NCBI GenBank assembly: GCA_963703335.1
Contig: OY969812.1
Coordinates: 1,488,001-1,552,000, forward strand
Length of the DNA stretch: 64,000 bases
Direction: 5' to 3'
Source of the DNA: VRUE01 sp963703335
Lineage (GTDB): Bacteria; Actinomycetota; Thermoleophilia; Solirubrobacterales; 70-9
Position numbers and translations under genes: made by a program. Shown piece by piece: positions 35,598-44,466 of this stretch. Position 1 is the stretch's first letter; every line of letters starts with the position of its first letter. The notes below the pieces were generated by a model. That model saw only the letters and a program-made list of their open reading frames with translations, had not been told where the DNA came from and did not search any database.

Positions 35598-37196
35598 ATG
35601 GAGATCGCAACCCAGTCACCCCCCGCCCAGTCCACCCTCGAGTCCTTCAACCCCGCCACCGGAGAGCTAGTCGGCTCCGTCGCCACGATCACGCCCGACG
35701 AAGTCCAGTCCGTCGTAGACGACGTCGCCCGCATCCAGCCCGCCTGGGCCGAGCTCTCCCTGCAGGACCGCGCCCGCTACATGAAGCGCGCCGCCGACGC
35801 CCTGCTCGACGAGATCGACGAGATCGCCGAGCTGCTCGTTCGCGAGCAGGGCAAGCCGCGCGCCGAGGCCTACACGATGGAGCTGCTGCCAACCGTCGAC
35901 GCTCTGCACTGGTGCGCCAAGGCCGGCCCCAAGATCCTCGCCGACGAGAAGGTACGGATGAGCCAGTCCTTCTTGATGACCAAGAAAAGCCGCTTCACCT
36001 ACGAGCCGATCGGCGTAGTCGGCGTGATCGCGCCCTGGAACTACCCCTGGTCGATCCCCTTCGGCGAGGTGGCGATCGCGCTGATGGCCGGCAACGGGGT
36101 CGTCCTCAAGCCGGCCAGCCTGACGCCGCTGCTGGGTGAGGCGATCCGCCGCGTCTTCGAGAAGGGCGGCCTGCCCGAGGGCCTGATCCGCGTCGTCCAC
36201 GGCGGCGGTGCCGTCGGCGATGCGCTCGCCCGCTCCAGCGCCGGCAAGATCTTCTTCACCGGCTCGGTCGAGGTCGGGCGCAAGGTCGGCGCCGTCTGTG
36301 CCGAAAAGCTCAAGGGCTCGGTGCTCGAGCTCGGCGGCAAGGACCCGATGATCGTCTGCGCCGACGCCGACCTGCCCAACGCGATCTCCGGCGCCGTCTG
36401 GGGTGGCTTCGCCAACGCCGGCCAGACCTGCTCGGGGATCGAGCGCGTCTACGTCCTCGAGGAGGTCGCCGACCGCTTCGTCGCCGGCGTCGCCGCCGAG
36501 GCGGAGAAGCTGCGCCTCGGCGACCCACTGCAGTGGAACACGGAGATCGGCCCGATGACCTCAGACGGCCAGTACGAGATCGTCGTCGACCTGATCGAGG
36601 ATGCAGTCGCCTCGGGCGCGACCAAGCTCTGCGGTGGCCCGACCGAGGTCGCCGGCCTCTCTGGCAAGTTCGTCGCCCCCACCGTGCTGACCGGGGTCAC
36701 GCACGAGATGCGGATCATGCGCGAGGAGATCTTCGGTCCGGTGCTGCCGATCGTCGTCGTCTCCTCCGAGCAGGAAGCGATCAACCTCGCCAACGACTCC
36801 GAGTTCGGCCTCGGCGCCTCGGTCTGGACCAAGGACCGCCAGAAGGGCGAGCGGATCGCGCGGCGGATCGAGTCGGGCATGGTCTGGGTCAACGACCACT
36901 CCTTCAGCCACGGCGCCTGCCAGTGCGCCTGGGGCGGGGTCAAGGACTCGGGCGTCGGCCGCTCGCACTCCAAATTTGGCTTCTACGAGTGCGTCAACGT
37001 GAAGATGAACTCCTGGGAGCCGGGTTTGACCCGCGACTTCTGGTGGCACCCCTACGACGAGACGCTGGGCGAAGCGGTGCGCGCCTCGGCCAAGCTGCTC
37101 TATGGCAAGGGTGCGACCCGGACCAAGGCGCTGCGCGAGGGCGCCGGGCCGCTGCTCAAGGTGGGCCGGCGCACCCTGCGCAAGCGGGGTGGCTGA
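35598..37196 (+). CDS. Aldehyde dehydrogenase (succinate-semialdehyde dehydrogenase-like)
   Basis: A 532-residue ALDH. Motifs in order: VIAPWNYPWSIPFGE, the base glutamate in VLELGGKDPMIV, the nucleophile in FANAGQTCSGIERVYV, and REEIFGPVLPIV. The N-terminal LESFNPATGELVGSV and a C-terminal extension of about 60 residues (RDFWWHPYDETLGEAVRA) distinguish a clade of membrane-near or long-tail ALDHs common in actinobacteria. The substrate is not fixed. Its stop codon overlaps the first base of a large palindromic element. Confidence 0.88.
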   Translation: MEIATQSPPAQSTLESFNPATGELVGSVATITPDEVQSVVDDVARIQPAWAELSLQDRARYMKRAADALLDEIDEIAELLVREQGKPRAEAYTMELLPTVDALHWCAKAGPKILADEKVRMSQSFLMTKKSRFTYEPIGVVGVIAPWNYPWSIPFGEVAIALMAGNGVVLKPASLTPLLGEAIRRVFEKGGLPEGLIRVVHGGGAVGDALARSSAGKIFFTGSVEVGRKVGAVCAEKLKGSVLELGGKDPMIVCADADLPNAISGAVWGGFANAGQTCSGIERVYVLEEVADRFVAGVAAEAEKLRLGDPLQWNTEIGPMTSDGQYEIVVDLIEDAVASGATKLCGGPTEVAGLSGKFVAPTVLTGVTHEMRIMREEIFGPVLPIVVVSSEQEAINLANDSEFGLGASVWTKDRQKGERIARRIESGMVWVNDHSFSHGACQCAWGGVKDSGVGRSHSKFGFYECVNVKMNSWEPGLTRDFWWHPYDETLGEAVRASAKLLYGKGATRTKALREGAGPLLKVGRRTLRKRGG

Positions 37197-37310
37197 GGGC
37201 CTGTCCCGGTAGGGTTCCACTTAACTTTTTCGGTGGGGCGGCGCCTGCTGTCGCCCGGAGCGCGTGCCGAAAAAGTGCAAGACGTTCCACCCCTACCGGG
37301 ACAGGCCCTC
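37195..37310. repeat. 116-bp nested palindromic element (family E), copy 1
   Basis: The outer stem is a perfect 20 bp (37195-37214 with 37291-37310). Inside, TTCCACTTA lies opposite GCAAGACGTTCCA as an internal loop, then an inner stem ACTTTTTCGG/CCGAAAAAGT carries a variable apex. The copy at 43174-43286 keeps both loop strands exactly and changes paired stem bases together. The stop of the ALDH gene (37194-37196) and the stop of the convergent ATP-grasp gene (37293-37295) lie in it. Confidence 0.85.
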
Positions 37311-38591
37311 AAGGCTCGAAAGCTCCTTCAGCTCGAAAACACTGCCCGCTGCGTCGAGCTCGCGGATGTGGTCGTAGTCGGCTTTGAGCTGGTCGCGGTT
37401 GGGATCTACGAGGTAGATGATCCCGGGGCATGAGAAGAGGTCGACGGTTTTTTTGAGCTGGTCGCCTGGGCCGAGCATTGAGATCGTGCCGGCGAAGGAG
37501 GGCAGTGCTTCGATCTCGCGCATGCCGGCGTCGGCGACGATCCGTCCTTCGTGCTGGGAGATCAGCATCACGCAGTAGGCGCCCGCCATCAGTTCGTAGG
37601 GCCGCGCCGCCCGCCGGGCCACTGAGCGGGGTTCTAGGTAAGCCTCGGCGGTCAGGGTCTGGTGGCTGGGGGTGCAGCGGTCGACGATCTCGTCCGGGAC
37701 CGAGCCGTGCATGCGCGCCCCGGACTCGACCAGCACCGGGCCGGTCTCGGTCAGCATCACCTCGGTGTGGGCGGGGCCGAAGCGGATGCCGAGCGCATCG
37801 AGCACCGATTCGACGTAGGGGACCACCTGGTCCTGCTGCTCACCGTCGCGGGGCAACAGCTCCTCGTAGTCGTAGATGAAGTTGGCGCCCGCGCGCAGCT
37901 TGTTGTCGCGCCAAACCTCGGAGACGTGGTGGACACCCTCCCAACTGACCGAGTTGACGAAGAGCTGTGTGCCCTGCAAAAGCTCCTGGACGAGCAGCTC
38001 CTCGTTGGCACCATGCAGCGCGTTCGGCCGGCCGAGAATCGCAGCGAAAGCAGCTTCGATCGCGGCCGCGTCATGGCAAATGCTGACCCCGTCGGTACCG
38101 GCGCTGTCGAGCGGTTTGACGACGACGGGGGCGCCGCCCCGCGCCTGCGCCCAGGCAACCGCCTCGCTTGCCTCGCTTGCCTTCAGCGCCTCGGCGGTCC
38201 GCAGACCAGCGTCCCGCAGCGCTTCGGACATCGCGTTCTTGTCACGCCGCGCGGCGCTCTGGGCGCTGCCGTTGGAGGGCAGCCCAAGCCGCTCGCTGAG
38301 CGCATCGGCCAGCGGCACACCCGGCTCGGCGCCGACGACGACGAAGGCGGGGTCATGCGCCGCGAGTCGCGCTGCGGTCGCTTCGAGGTCCCCATCGTGG
38401 ACGACGTTCTCGACGAAATCGCCGGCGCGGAAGGCGCGGGCGTAGAAATCCGGCAGCCGCGGGCTGCTCTGCACGTGAACAACGGGCAGCCCGGCCGCGG
38501 CAAAGCGCGGCGCCAGCCGCGCCCCGGTCGAGTAGGCGTCGACCACAACTGCCGCCCCGGTGTAACGCTTTGTGGTGCCGTCAGCGCCCAT
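37293..38591 (-). CDS. ATP-grasp domain ligase
   Basis: A 432-residue ATP-grasp enzyme of the carboxylate-amine ligase type. GAPVVVKPLDSAGTDGVSIC is the ATP-binding loop, EELLVQELLQGTQLFVNSVS the second glutamate segment, and HTEVMLTETGPVLVESGARM the metal-binding end of the fold. Relatives include L-amino acid ligases (BacD-like) and enzymes of peptide-natural-product pathways. ATG 38591 or ATG 38606 could start it, but both lie in a palindromic repeat; the conserved part begins at AAVVVDAYSTGARLAPRF. The last residues (EGLSR) come from the family E element. Confidence 0.8.
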   Translation of the reverse strand: MGADGTTKRYTGAAVVVDAYSTGARLAPRFAAAGLPVVHVQSSPRLPDFYARAFRAGDFVENVVHDGDLEATAARLAAHDPAFVVVGAEPGVPLADALSERLGLPSNGSAQSAARRDKNAMSEALRDAGLRTAEALKASEASEAVAWAQARGGAPVVVKPLDSAGTDGVSICHDAAAIEAAFAAILGRPNALHGANEELLVQELLQGTQLFVNSVSWEGVHHVSEVWRDNKLRAGANFIYDYEELLPRDGEQQDQVVPYVESVLDALGIRFGPAHTEVMLTETGPVLVESGARMHGSVPDEIVDRCTPSHQTLTAEAYLEPRSVARRAARPYELMAGAYCVMLISQHEGRIVADAGMREIEALPSFAGTISMLGPGDQLKKTVDLFSCPGIIYLVDPNRDQLKADYDHIRELDAAGSVFELKELSSLEGLSR

Positions 38592-38665
38592 ATGCGTTGC
38601 ACCCATCTGGGCGCCTCCGGGGTGTAACGCGTTGCAGTCCCATGGGAGCCGTTACGCGTTGCACC
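38559..38665. repeat. Composite of AACGC-family palindromes (family D), copy 2
   Basis: Four arms alternate in direction: GGTGTAACGC (38559-38568), GCGTTGCACC (38594-38603), GGTGTAACGCGT (38621-38632) and ACGCGTTGCACC (38654-38665). Neighbouring arms can pair in more than one way. The array fills the space between the methyltransferase stop and the ATP-grasp start and probably encodes the first residues of the latter. Confidence 0.7.
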
Positions 38666-39400
38666 TCATGCGGTGGCCACGAGGACGAGGCGGTCCTCTG
38701 GGCGCTTCGGGCCGCCGGCGAAGTTGCCGTAGCGCTCGATGTCGTGGAAGCCCGCTTCGACCGCCATCCGTTCGAGGTCGTCCGCCTCGTACATGCGAAT
38801 GCGCGAGTCGACCACGTCTTCGCCGTAGACGTAGTGGACGTGCAGCATCCCGGTGGAGAAATCAACGTCGAGCGTTTCCTGCACTCCGTTCGTTTCCCGC
38901 TCGACCACGCCCTCGTCGGTTTTGAGCCGGAAGCGGGAGCGCTCCAGGTCGGAGAGCTCCATCGCCATCTTGCCGCCCGGCCGCAGCGCATCGTGGTAAG
39001 CGCGCAGCATCGCTTCGTCCTCAGCCACGGTCTCCCCGAAGCCAAAGCTGGAGGAGAGGCTGACCAAGCCGTCGAAGCCGCGCAGCTCCGGGGGCAGCGG
39101 CTGCATCAGGTCGGCGACGTAGTAGGTCGGACCGGGATAGACCCGCTTGGCCTCGGCGATCGCGATCTTGGAGATGTCAACCCCAACCGCGTCGATCCCG
39201 TGCTCGGCGAGCGCGGCGACGAAGCGGCCCAAACCGCAGCCCGCGTCGAGTACCCGGTCGCCCTCCGAGAGGCCGAGCAGCTCGATCGCCAGCGGCGCCT
39301 CCTCCTCGTTGCCCTCGTAGCGGCCAAGCTGATCCGCAACCCGCATATATGCGGGCCCATAGGTGTCGACCTCGTTGAGGATTGGCGGTTGATCGCTCAT
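38666..39400 (-). CDS. Class I SAM-dependent methyltransferase
   Basis: A 244-residue methyltransferase. VLDAGCGLGRFVAALAEHG is SAM motif I, VGVDISKIAIAEAKR motif II, and ALRPGGKMAMELSDLER follows as the post region. The substrate is not evident. ATG 39400 is chosen; the open frame extends three codons to a TTG at 39409. It lies downstream of no other gene on its strand and upstream of the ATP-grasp gene, with which it may form a unit. Confidence 0.85.
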   Translation of the reverse strand: MSDQPPILNEVDTYGPAYMRVADQLGRYEGNEEEAPLAIELLGLSEGDRVLDAGCGLGRFVAALAEHGIDAVGVDISKIAIAEAKRVYPGPTYYVADLMQPLPPELRGFDGLVSLSSSFGFGETVAEDEAMLRAYHDALRPGGKMAMELSDLERSRFRLKTDEGVVERETNGVQETLDVDFSTGMLHVHYVYGEDVVDSRIRMYEADDLERMAVEAGFHDIERYGNFAGGPKRPEDRLVLVATA

Positions 39401-39516
39401 GAAACTCAAAGCGTACCGCGAGCAAACCGACGTGCGCCAGGACGGTACGCGGGCGATTACGACCGCAGCGGGAGCATCCGCGCCGCCCTCCTGGCGGGAC
39501 CTTCACAATCCCCGCA

Positions 39517-40185
39517 GTGGAGCCCCGCCAGGCGACAGATGAAGCGGCGCTGAGCGTCGCCGGGCTGCGGCGCGACTACGGCGAAAGGACTGCCCTCGAC
39601 GGGGTCGGTTTCGAGCTGGGCCGGGGCGAGACGCTGCTGGTGCTGGGCCCAAACGGGGCGGGCAAGACGACGCTGCTGCGCATCCTCGCCACCCTGCTGC
39701 GGCCCAGCGGCGGCGCCGTGCGGGCGCTCGGCTGCTCGCTGCCCGGCGAAGCCTGGAAGCTGCGCGGGCAGATCGGCTTCCTCGGCCACGAGCCGCTGCT
39801 CTACCGCGACCTCAGCGGCCGCGAGAACCTGCGCTTCCACGCTCGCCTGCACGGGCTGCGGGGGGACGCTGAGGAGCGCCGAATCGTCGAACTGCTCGCC
39901 GCGGTCGGGATGGAGCGCCGTGCCGAGCAGCGCGTCGCCGAGCTCTCGGCCGGGATGCGCCAGCGGCTGGCGATCTGCCGTTGCGTCCTGCACGAGCCTG
40001 CGCTGCTGCTGCTCGACGAGCCCGACTCCAACCTCGACGCCGAGGGCCGCGAGCTGGCGCGAACGCTGATCGGCCCGGACACGGGCCGCACCCGTGTCAT
40101 CGTCAGCCACGATCCCGAGCGCTTCGAAGCCGAGGCCGACCAGGTGCTGCGCCTCGAGGCCGGTGGGCGGGTGGCGGTGGCATGA
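39517..40185 (+). CDS. ccmA: Heme exporter ATP-binding protein CcmA
   Basis: A 222-residue ABC ATPase. GPNGAGKTTLLRILATL is Walker A, LSAGMRQRLAICRCVLHEPA the signature, LLLLDEPDSNLD Walker B. The assignment to CcmA rests on size and on the following ccmB, ccmC and ccmD genes. CcmA with CcmB drives release of heme-loaded CcmE in cytochrome c maturation. GTG 39517 is the start; the ATGA overlap couples it to ccmB. Confidence 0.88.
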   Translation: MEPRQATDEAALSVAGLRRDYGERTALDGVGFELGRGETLLVLGPNGAGKTTLLRILATLLRPSGGAVRALGCSLPGEAWKLRGQIGFLGHEPLLYRDLSGRENLRFHARLHGLRGDAEERRIVELLAAVGMERRAEQRVAELSAGMRQRLAICRCVLHEPALLLLDEPDSNLDAEGRELARTLIGPDTGRTRVIVSHDPERFEAEADQVLRLEAGGRVAVA

Positions 40186-40877
40186 CCCAGCCGCGAGTAA
40201 CGCCCACCCGCGTCGCCTTCGCCACGATCCTCACCAAGGACCTGCGGGCGGAGCTGCGCACCCTGCAGTCGCTGCCGGCGATGGCGCTCTTTGCCACCAC
40301 CACCTTCGTCATCTTCCGTTTCGGCCTCGATCGGACCTCGCTCTCCGGCAGTCTTGCCGCCGGTGTGCTCTGGGCGACGCTGCTCTTCGCCGCCCTGCTC
40401 GGCGTCAACCGCCTCTTCGTCACCGAGCGCGAGGAGGGCGGCTTCGACGCGATCCGCCTCGCCCCGATCGACCGCAGCGCCCTTTTTGCCGCCAAGGCGA
40501 CGGCGCTCTTCACCTACCTGCTCGTGCTCGAGTTGGTCGTCGTGCCGATCTTTGCCCTCTTCTTCCTCGGCTCCGCGGCGGCGCTCGGACCATTGCTCGC
40601 GGTGCTCATCCTCGCCGACCTCGGCCTCGCCGCCACCGGCACCCTGATCTCCTCGATGGCGGTGCATTCACGCGCCCGCGATTTGCTCGGCCCCCTGGTT
40701 CTCCTGCCGTTGGTCGTGCCGTTGATGATCGCCGCGACAGGCGCCAGCGAGCCGCTGCTGGCGGCGGGCGGTCCCGGTTATCACCGCTTCGGGACATGGC
40801 TGGCGGTGCTCTCCCTATACGATCTGATCTTCCTCCTGGTTGGCTACGCCGTCTTCGACTTTCTCCTGGAGGACTGA
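40182..40877 (+). CDS. ccmB: Heme exporter membrane protein CcmB
   Basis: A 231-residue protein with six hydrophobic helices. The N-terminal ILTKDLRAELRTLQSLPAM and FVTEREEGGFDAIRLAPID are typical of CcmB. It forms the membrane part of the CcmAB transporter. The ATG overlaps the ccmA stop. Confidence 0.9.
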   Translation: MTQPRVTPTRVAFATILTKDLRAELRTLQSLPAMALFATTTFVIFRFGLDRTSLSGSLAAGVLWATLLFAALLGVNRLFVTEREEGGFDAIRLAPIDRSALFAAKATALFTYLLVLELVVVPIFALFFLGSAAALGPLLAVLILADLGLAATGTLISSMAVHSRARDLLGPLVLLPLVVPLMIAATGASEPLLAAGGPGYHRFGTWLAVLSLYDLIFLLVGYAVFDFLLED

Positions 40878-40909
40878 GCGGGCAGGCCGCTTCCCATCGC
40901 CCAACACGC

Positions 40910-41635
40910 ATGTACGGCAAAGGACTGAGACCCCTCTCGATCGCGACCGTCGTGGGGATCGCGGCTGCCTTCTCGCTGGTCTTCTTCTACGCGCCGCTGG
41001 ACGCCGACCAGGGCTTCATCCAGAAGATCTTCTACCTGCACGTGCCGCTGGCGATCATCGCGCTGCTTGGCTTCGTCGTTGGCGGCGTCTTCGCGATCTT
41101 CCACCTGCGCAGCGGCAACCGACGCTGGGACGCCTACTCCTACGTCTCGATCCACATGTCGGTGATCTTCGGCGTCGCCGTCTTGATCACCGGCTCGATC
41201 TGGGCCAAGGCCTCCTGGGGGCACTGGTGGGTCTGGGACGAGCCGACGCTGGTCAGCTTCCTGATCGTTTTCCTGATGTACGCGACCTACTACCCCTTCC
41301 GCTACGCGATCGAGGACCCCGAGCGCCAGGCCCGCTACGCCTCGGTCTTCGCCGTCACCGCGGGCGCCTTCGTGCCGCTCAACTTCATGGCGGTGCGGAT
41401 GGCCCAGAGCCTCGTCCACCCGCGCACCTTCGGCACCGCCAACGGCGGCCTGCCGGGCTCGATGATGTTCACCTTCCTGGTCTGCCTGGCTGCGACCGCG
41501 CTGCTCTGGGTGACACTGGTCAAGCTGGAGCTGACGGCGAAGAGCACCTCGGGCCAGCTGAAGCGCCTGCGCCGCGCCCTCGACGCGCCGGCTCCGGGAA
41601 GCGGCGGATCGCGGATCGCGCCGGAGGTGAGCTAG
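40910..41635 (+). CDS. ccmC: Cytochrome c maturation protein CcmC
   Basis: A 241-residue membrane protein with six helices. The heme-handling WWD motif is SWGHWWVWDEPTLVS, with conserved histidines in FYLHVPLAI and SYVSIHMSV and in SLVHPRTFG. CcmC loads heme onto CcmE. It follows ccmB by 32 bases, and the ccmD-like gene begins at the base after its stop. Confidence 0.92.
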   Translation: MYGKGLRPLSIATVVGIAAAFSLVFFYAPLDADQGFIQKIFYLHVPLAIIALLGFVVGGVFAIFHLRSGNRRWDAYSYVSIHMSVIFGVAVLITGSIWAKASWGHWWVWDEPTLVSFLIVFLMYATYYPFRYAIEDPERQARYASVFAVTAGAFVPLNFMAVRMAQSLVHPRTFGTANGGLPGSMMFTFLVCLAATALLWVTLVKLELTAKSTSGQLKRLRRALDAPAPGSGGSRIAPEVS

Positions 41636-41869
41636 ATGATCGGCCTGCTCGTCGCCGCCCCCGCCCTGCCGCTCGATGAGGCCGGCAAGTATGTCGCCGG
41701 TGCTTACATCGTCTTCCTGGTCTTGATCATCGTCTACGTCGCGATCATGGCGAGCAAACTGCAGCGGATGGAGAGGGAGCTGCGTGAGCTGGCCGGCTTC
41801 GCCGAGAACCGCGCCAACGGGGAGGTCGCCGCAACGGCGGACCGCGAGGAGGTCAGCGCCGATGTCTGA
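41636..41869 (+). CDS. ccmD: CcmD-like small membrane protein
   Basis: A 77-residue protein with one central transmembrane helix (YVAGAYIVFLVLIIVYVAIM) followed by a basic/acidic helix KLQRMERELREL, the usual build of CcmD. CcmD helps free holo-CcmE from CcmC. Its last codons overlap the hemA start. Assignment relies on position and topology. Confidence 0.75.
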   Translation: MIGLLVAAPALPLDEAGKYVAGAYIVFLVLIIVYVAIMASKLQRMERELRELAGFAENRANGEVAATADREEVSADV

Positions 41870-43202
41870 TCTGCTCGCCCTCGGCGTCTCCCACAAGACC
41901 GCGCCGCTCGACCTGCGCGAGCGTCTCTCCCTAACCGAGGGCCGCGCCGCCAGCGCCCTGCGCGAGCTGACCGAGGTCGCCGGCATCCACGAGGCGGCGG
42001 CGATCTCGACTTGCAACCGCACCGAGCTCTACCTCGTCGTCTCCGACCCGGTCGAGGCCGAGTCGACGGCGCTCGGGGTGCTCACCCGCCAGGCCGAGAT
42101 CCGGCCCACTGAGCTGCTCGGCCACCTCTACTCGCTGCGCTCGGGCGAGGCGGTCCGCCACCTCTTCCGCGTCACCGCCGGGCTCGACTCGATGATCCTC
42201 GGCGAGGCCGAGATCCAGGGCCAGGTCAAGCGCGCCTACGAGCTCGCCCTGGTCGAGGGCGGCACCGGGCCGATCCTCAATCGCCTCTTCCGCGGCGCCC
42301 TCGCCGCCGGCGGCCGCGCCCGCGATGAGACCGGGATCAGCGAGAAGAACGTCTCGATCCCCTCGGTCGCGGTCGAGCTGGCGCGGCGCACGCTCGGCGA
42401 CCTCAGCGAGCGCCGCGTGCTCGTGATCGGCGCCGGCGAGACGGCCGAGCTGCTCGCCCGCGCCCTGGTCAGCCGCGGCGTCACCACGGTCTTCGTCGCC
42501 AACCGCCACTACGACCGCGCGATCGGTCTTGCCGAGCAGTTCGAGGGCAACGCGGTCCGCTTCGAGGAGCTGCCCGAGCAGCTCGAGCAGGCCGACATCG
42601 TCGTCTCGGCGACAAACTCGCCCCACCACATCGTCGAGCGCGACGAGCTCGAACACGTGATGGAGACCCGCGGGGGCCGACCCCTGCTGCTGGTCGACAT
42701 CGCCGTGCCTCGCGACATCGAGCCCGCCTGCCGCGAGATCGCCGGGGTCAGCCTGCACGACATCGACGACGTCCAGCAGATCGTCGAACGCAACGCCAGC
42801 GGCCGCGAGGCCGAGGCGCGACGGGCCGAGCGGCTGCTCGACGCCGAGCAGGACCGTTTCGAGCGCTGGCTTGCCTCGCTCGAGGTCGTGCCGACGATCG
42901 CGGCGCTGCGCGACCGCGCCGATGAGATCGTGCGCCGCGTGCTGGCCGAGAACGAGGGGCGCTGGGAGGACCTCAGCGAGGCTGACCGTGAACGGCTGAA
43001 CGTGATGGCGAAGGCGATTGCGTCGCGCCTGCTGCATGAGCCGACGTTGCGGATGAAGCGGTCGGCGGGAAGTGACGATGCCTACCTATATGTCAGCGCC
43101 TTGCGCGAGTTGTTCGGACTGGACGTCGAGACTGAGCCGGAGGAGGGCACTTCGAAGGTGACCCCACTGCGTAGGGCCGATCCCGGTAGGGGTTCCACTT
43201 AA
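41862..43202 (+). CDS. hemA: Glutamyl-tRNA reductase
   Basis: A 446-residue HemA. LGVSHKTAPLDLRERLSL opens the catalytic domain, the active cysteine is in AAISTCNRTELYLVV, GLDSMILGEAEIQGQVK is the glutamate-recognition region, and VLVIGAGETAELLARAL the NADPH fold. It makes glutamate-1-semialdehyde, the first dedicated step of tetrapyrrole synthesis in the C5 pathway. The final codons (about ADPGRGST) and the stop are supplied by the palindromic element at 43174-43286. ATG 41862 overlaps the ccmD stop. Confidence 0.94.
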   Translation: MSDLLALGVSHKTAPLDLRERLSLTEGRAASALRELTEVAGIHEAAAISTCNRTELYLVVSDPVEAESTALGVLTRQAEIRPTELLGHLYSLRSGEAVRHLFRVTAGLDSMILGEAEIQGQVKRAYELALVEGGTGPILNRLFRGALAAGGRARDETGISEKNVSIPSVAVELARRTLGDLSERRVLVIGAGETAELLARALVSRGVTTVFVANRHYDRAIGLAEQFEGNAVRFEELPEQLEQADIVVSATNSPHHIVERDELEHVMETRGGRPLLLVDIAVPRDIEPACREIAGVSLHDIDDVQQIVERNASGREAEARRAERLLDAEQDRFERWLASLEVVPTIAALRDRADEIVRRVLAENEGRWEDLSEADRERLNVMAKAIASRLLHEPTLRMKRSAGSDDAYLYVSALRELFGLDVETEPEEGTSKVTPLRRADPGRGST

Positions 43203-43286
43203 CTTTTTGGGTGGAGAGTTAGCTGCTGACGCCGCAAGCGCGTGCCCAAAAAGTGCAAGACGTTCCACCCCTACCGGGATCGGCCC
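43174..43286. repeat. 113-bp nested palindromic element (family E), copy 2
   Basis: The outer stem is a perfect 19 bp (43174-43192 with 43268-43286). Internal loop strands TTCCACTTA and GCAAGACGTTCCA are identical to those at 37195-37310, while the outer arms (GGGCCGAT against GAGGGCCTGT) and one inner pair (TTTTTGGG/CCCAAAAA against TTTTTCGG/CCGAAAAA) have changed on both sides. It begins inside hemA, provides its TAA, and ends 13 bases before hemC. Confidence 0.85.
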
Positions 43287-43299
43287 ACCACACGCGCTG

Positions 43300-44190
43300 A
43301 TGATTCGAATTGCGACACGCGGCAGCGCACTGGCGATAGCCCAGGCCGGTCAGGTGGCCGAGATGCTTGGGGGGGCCGAGCTGGTGGAGGTCGGAGCTGA
43401 TGGTGGAGCCGAGGACAAGGCGCGGTTTGTGCGGGGGGTCGAGCGGGCGTTGCTGGATGGCGCGGCGGAGATTGGGGTTCACTCGGCTAAGGACCTGCCG
43501 GCCGAGCTGACTGAGGGGTTGATGCTCGCTGCGGTGCCTGCGCGGGAGGACGCTCGGGACGCTTGGATCGGGGTTGGCTCCTCCTTGGAGGAGGTGCCCG
43601 AGGGTGCCAAGGTTGGGACCGCCAGCCTGCGGCGGCGGGCTCAGCTGCTTGCTGCCCGGCCGGACCTCGAGGTGAGCGAGCTGCATGGCAATGTCGATAC
43701 GCGACTGCGCAAGCTGGCCGAGGGAAAGCTCGATGCGATTGTGCTCGCGGTCGCCGGGCTGCGGCGGCTGGGCCGTGCTGAGGAGATCGCCTTTCCGATC
43801 CCGGCCGAGTTGATGACTCCCGCCGCTGGCCAGGGCTCCCTGATGCTGCAGGTGCGCAGCAACGACGCGGAAGCGCTGGCTGCAGTCGAGGGGCTGGTTG
43901 ATGGCCCAGCGCTGCGCGAGGTGACGGCGGAGCGTGCCGTGGTCGCCCTGCTCGAAGCCACCTGCAACAGCCCGCTCGGCGTCCATGCCAGCGTCGATCC
44001 CCAAGGGGATCGGATGCGCGTCGAGGCCTTCGTCGGACTGCCCGACGGCAGCGAGTGGCTGCGCGACCGTGTAGAAGGCGACTCGACCGAGCCCACCCTG
44101 CTCGGCGCCGAACTCGCCAAGCGCCTCCTCGACACCGGCGCCCGTGAGCTGCTGAGTAGAGCCGACAAATGGAATTTGAGTGCCACTTGA
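43300..44190 (+). CDS. hemC: Porphobilinogen deaminase (hydroxymethylbilane synthase)
   Basis: A 296-residue HemC. IATRGSALAIAQAGQVAEML starts the enzyme; VHSAKDLPAEL, ARKDARD-like AREDARDAWIG, RRRAQLLAARPDL and GNVDTRLRKL are conserved; the dipyrromethane cofactor cysteine is in LEATCNSPLGVHA. It joins four porphobilinogen units. ATG 43300 is chosen; the frame upstream of it lies in the palindromic element. Short sequence at the first conserved loop (GGAEDKARFVRGVERALL) is compact compared with E. coli. Confidence 0.93.
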   Translation: MIRIATRGSALAIAQAGQVAEMLGGAELVEVGADGGAEDKARFVRGVERALLDGAAEIGVHSAKDLPAELTEGLMLAAVPAREDARDAWIGVGSSLEEVPEGAKVGTASLRRRAQLLAARPDLEVSELHGNVDTRLRKLAEGKLDAIVLAVAGLRRLGRAEEIAFPIPAELMTPAAGQGSLMLQVRSNDAEALAAVEGLVDGPALREVTAERAVVALLEATCNSPLGVHASVDPQGDRMRVEAFVGLPDGSEWLRDRVEGDSTEPTLLGAELAKRLLDTGARELLSRADKWNLSAT

Positions 44191-44191
44191 A

Positions 44192-44210
44192 ATGGTATTC
44201 TCGATGCCAT
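44192..44210 (+). promoter_or_regulatory. Inverted repeat overlapping the vapB start (candidate autoregulatory operator)
   Basis: ATGGTAT at 44192-44198 and ATGCCAT at 44204-44210 form a near-perfect inverted repeat (6 of 7) around TCTCG, ending in the first bases of the antitoxin gene. AbrB-type antitoxins commonly bind such repeats at their own promoter. TATTCT at 44196-44201 may be the -10 box. Confidence 0.4.
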
Positions 44211-44466
44211 GAACGTGACCATCGACAAGGCGGGGCGCATCGTCGTGCCCAAGGAGCTTCGTGACCGCCTGGGTCTGCGGGCTGGAGATGAGCTCGAAAT
44301 CGAGGAATTCAACGGCAAGATCGAGATCTCGAAGCCGGTTCGTGAGCGCAAGCTCGTGGAGATAGACGGACTGCTGACCCTCGAGCCGGATCCAAATGCG
44401 CCGCCTATTGATCCGGATGAGGTGCGTCGCGAGCTCGAACGGGTCCGCGAGTGGCCACACCACTAG
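44209..44466 (+). CDS. vapB: AbrB-type antitoxin (VapB)
   Basis: An 85-residue protein. MNVTIDKAGRIVVPKELRDR LGLRAGDELEIEE is the swapped-hairpin AbrB/MazE DNA-binding domain; the C-terminal part (PDPNAPPIDPDEVRRELERV) would wrap the toxin. It overlaps the toxin gene by 16 bases. The module sits between hemC and cobA-hemD and is out of character with the surrounding biosynthetic genes. Confidence 0.87.
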   Translation: MNVTIDKAGRIVVPKELRDRLGLRAGDELEIEEFNGKIEISKPVRERKLVEIDGLLTLEPDPNAPPIDPDEVRRELERVREWPHH

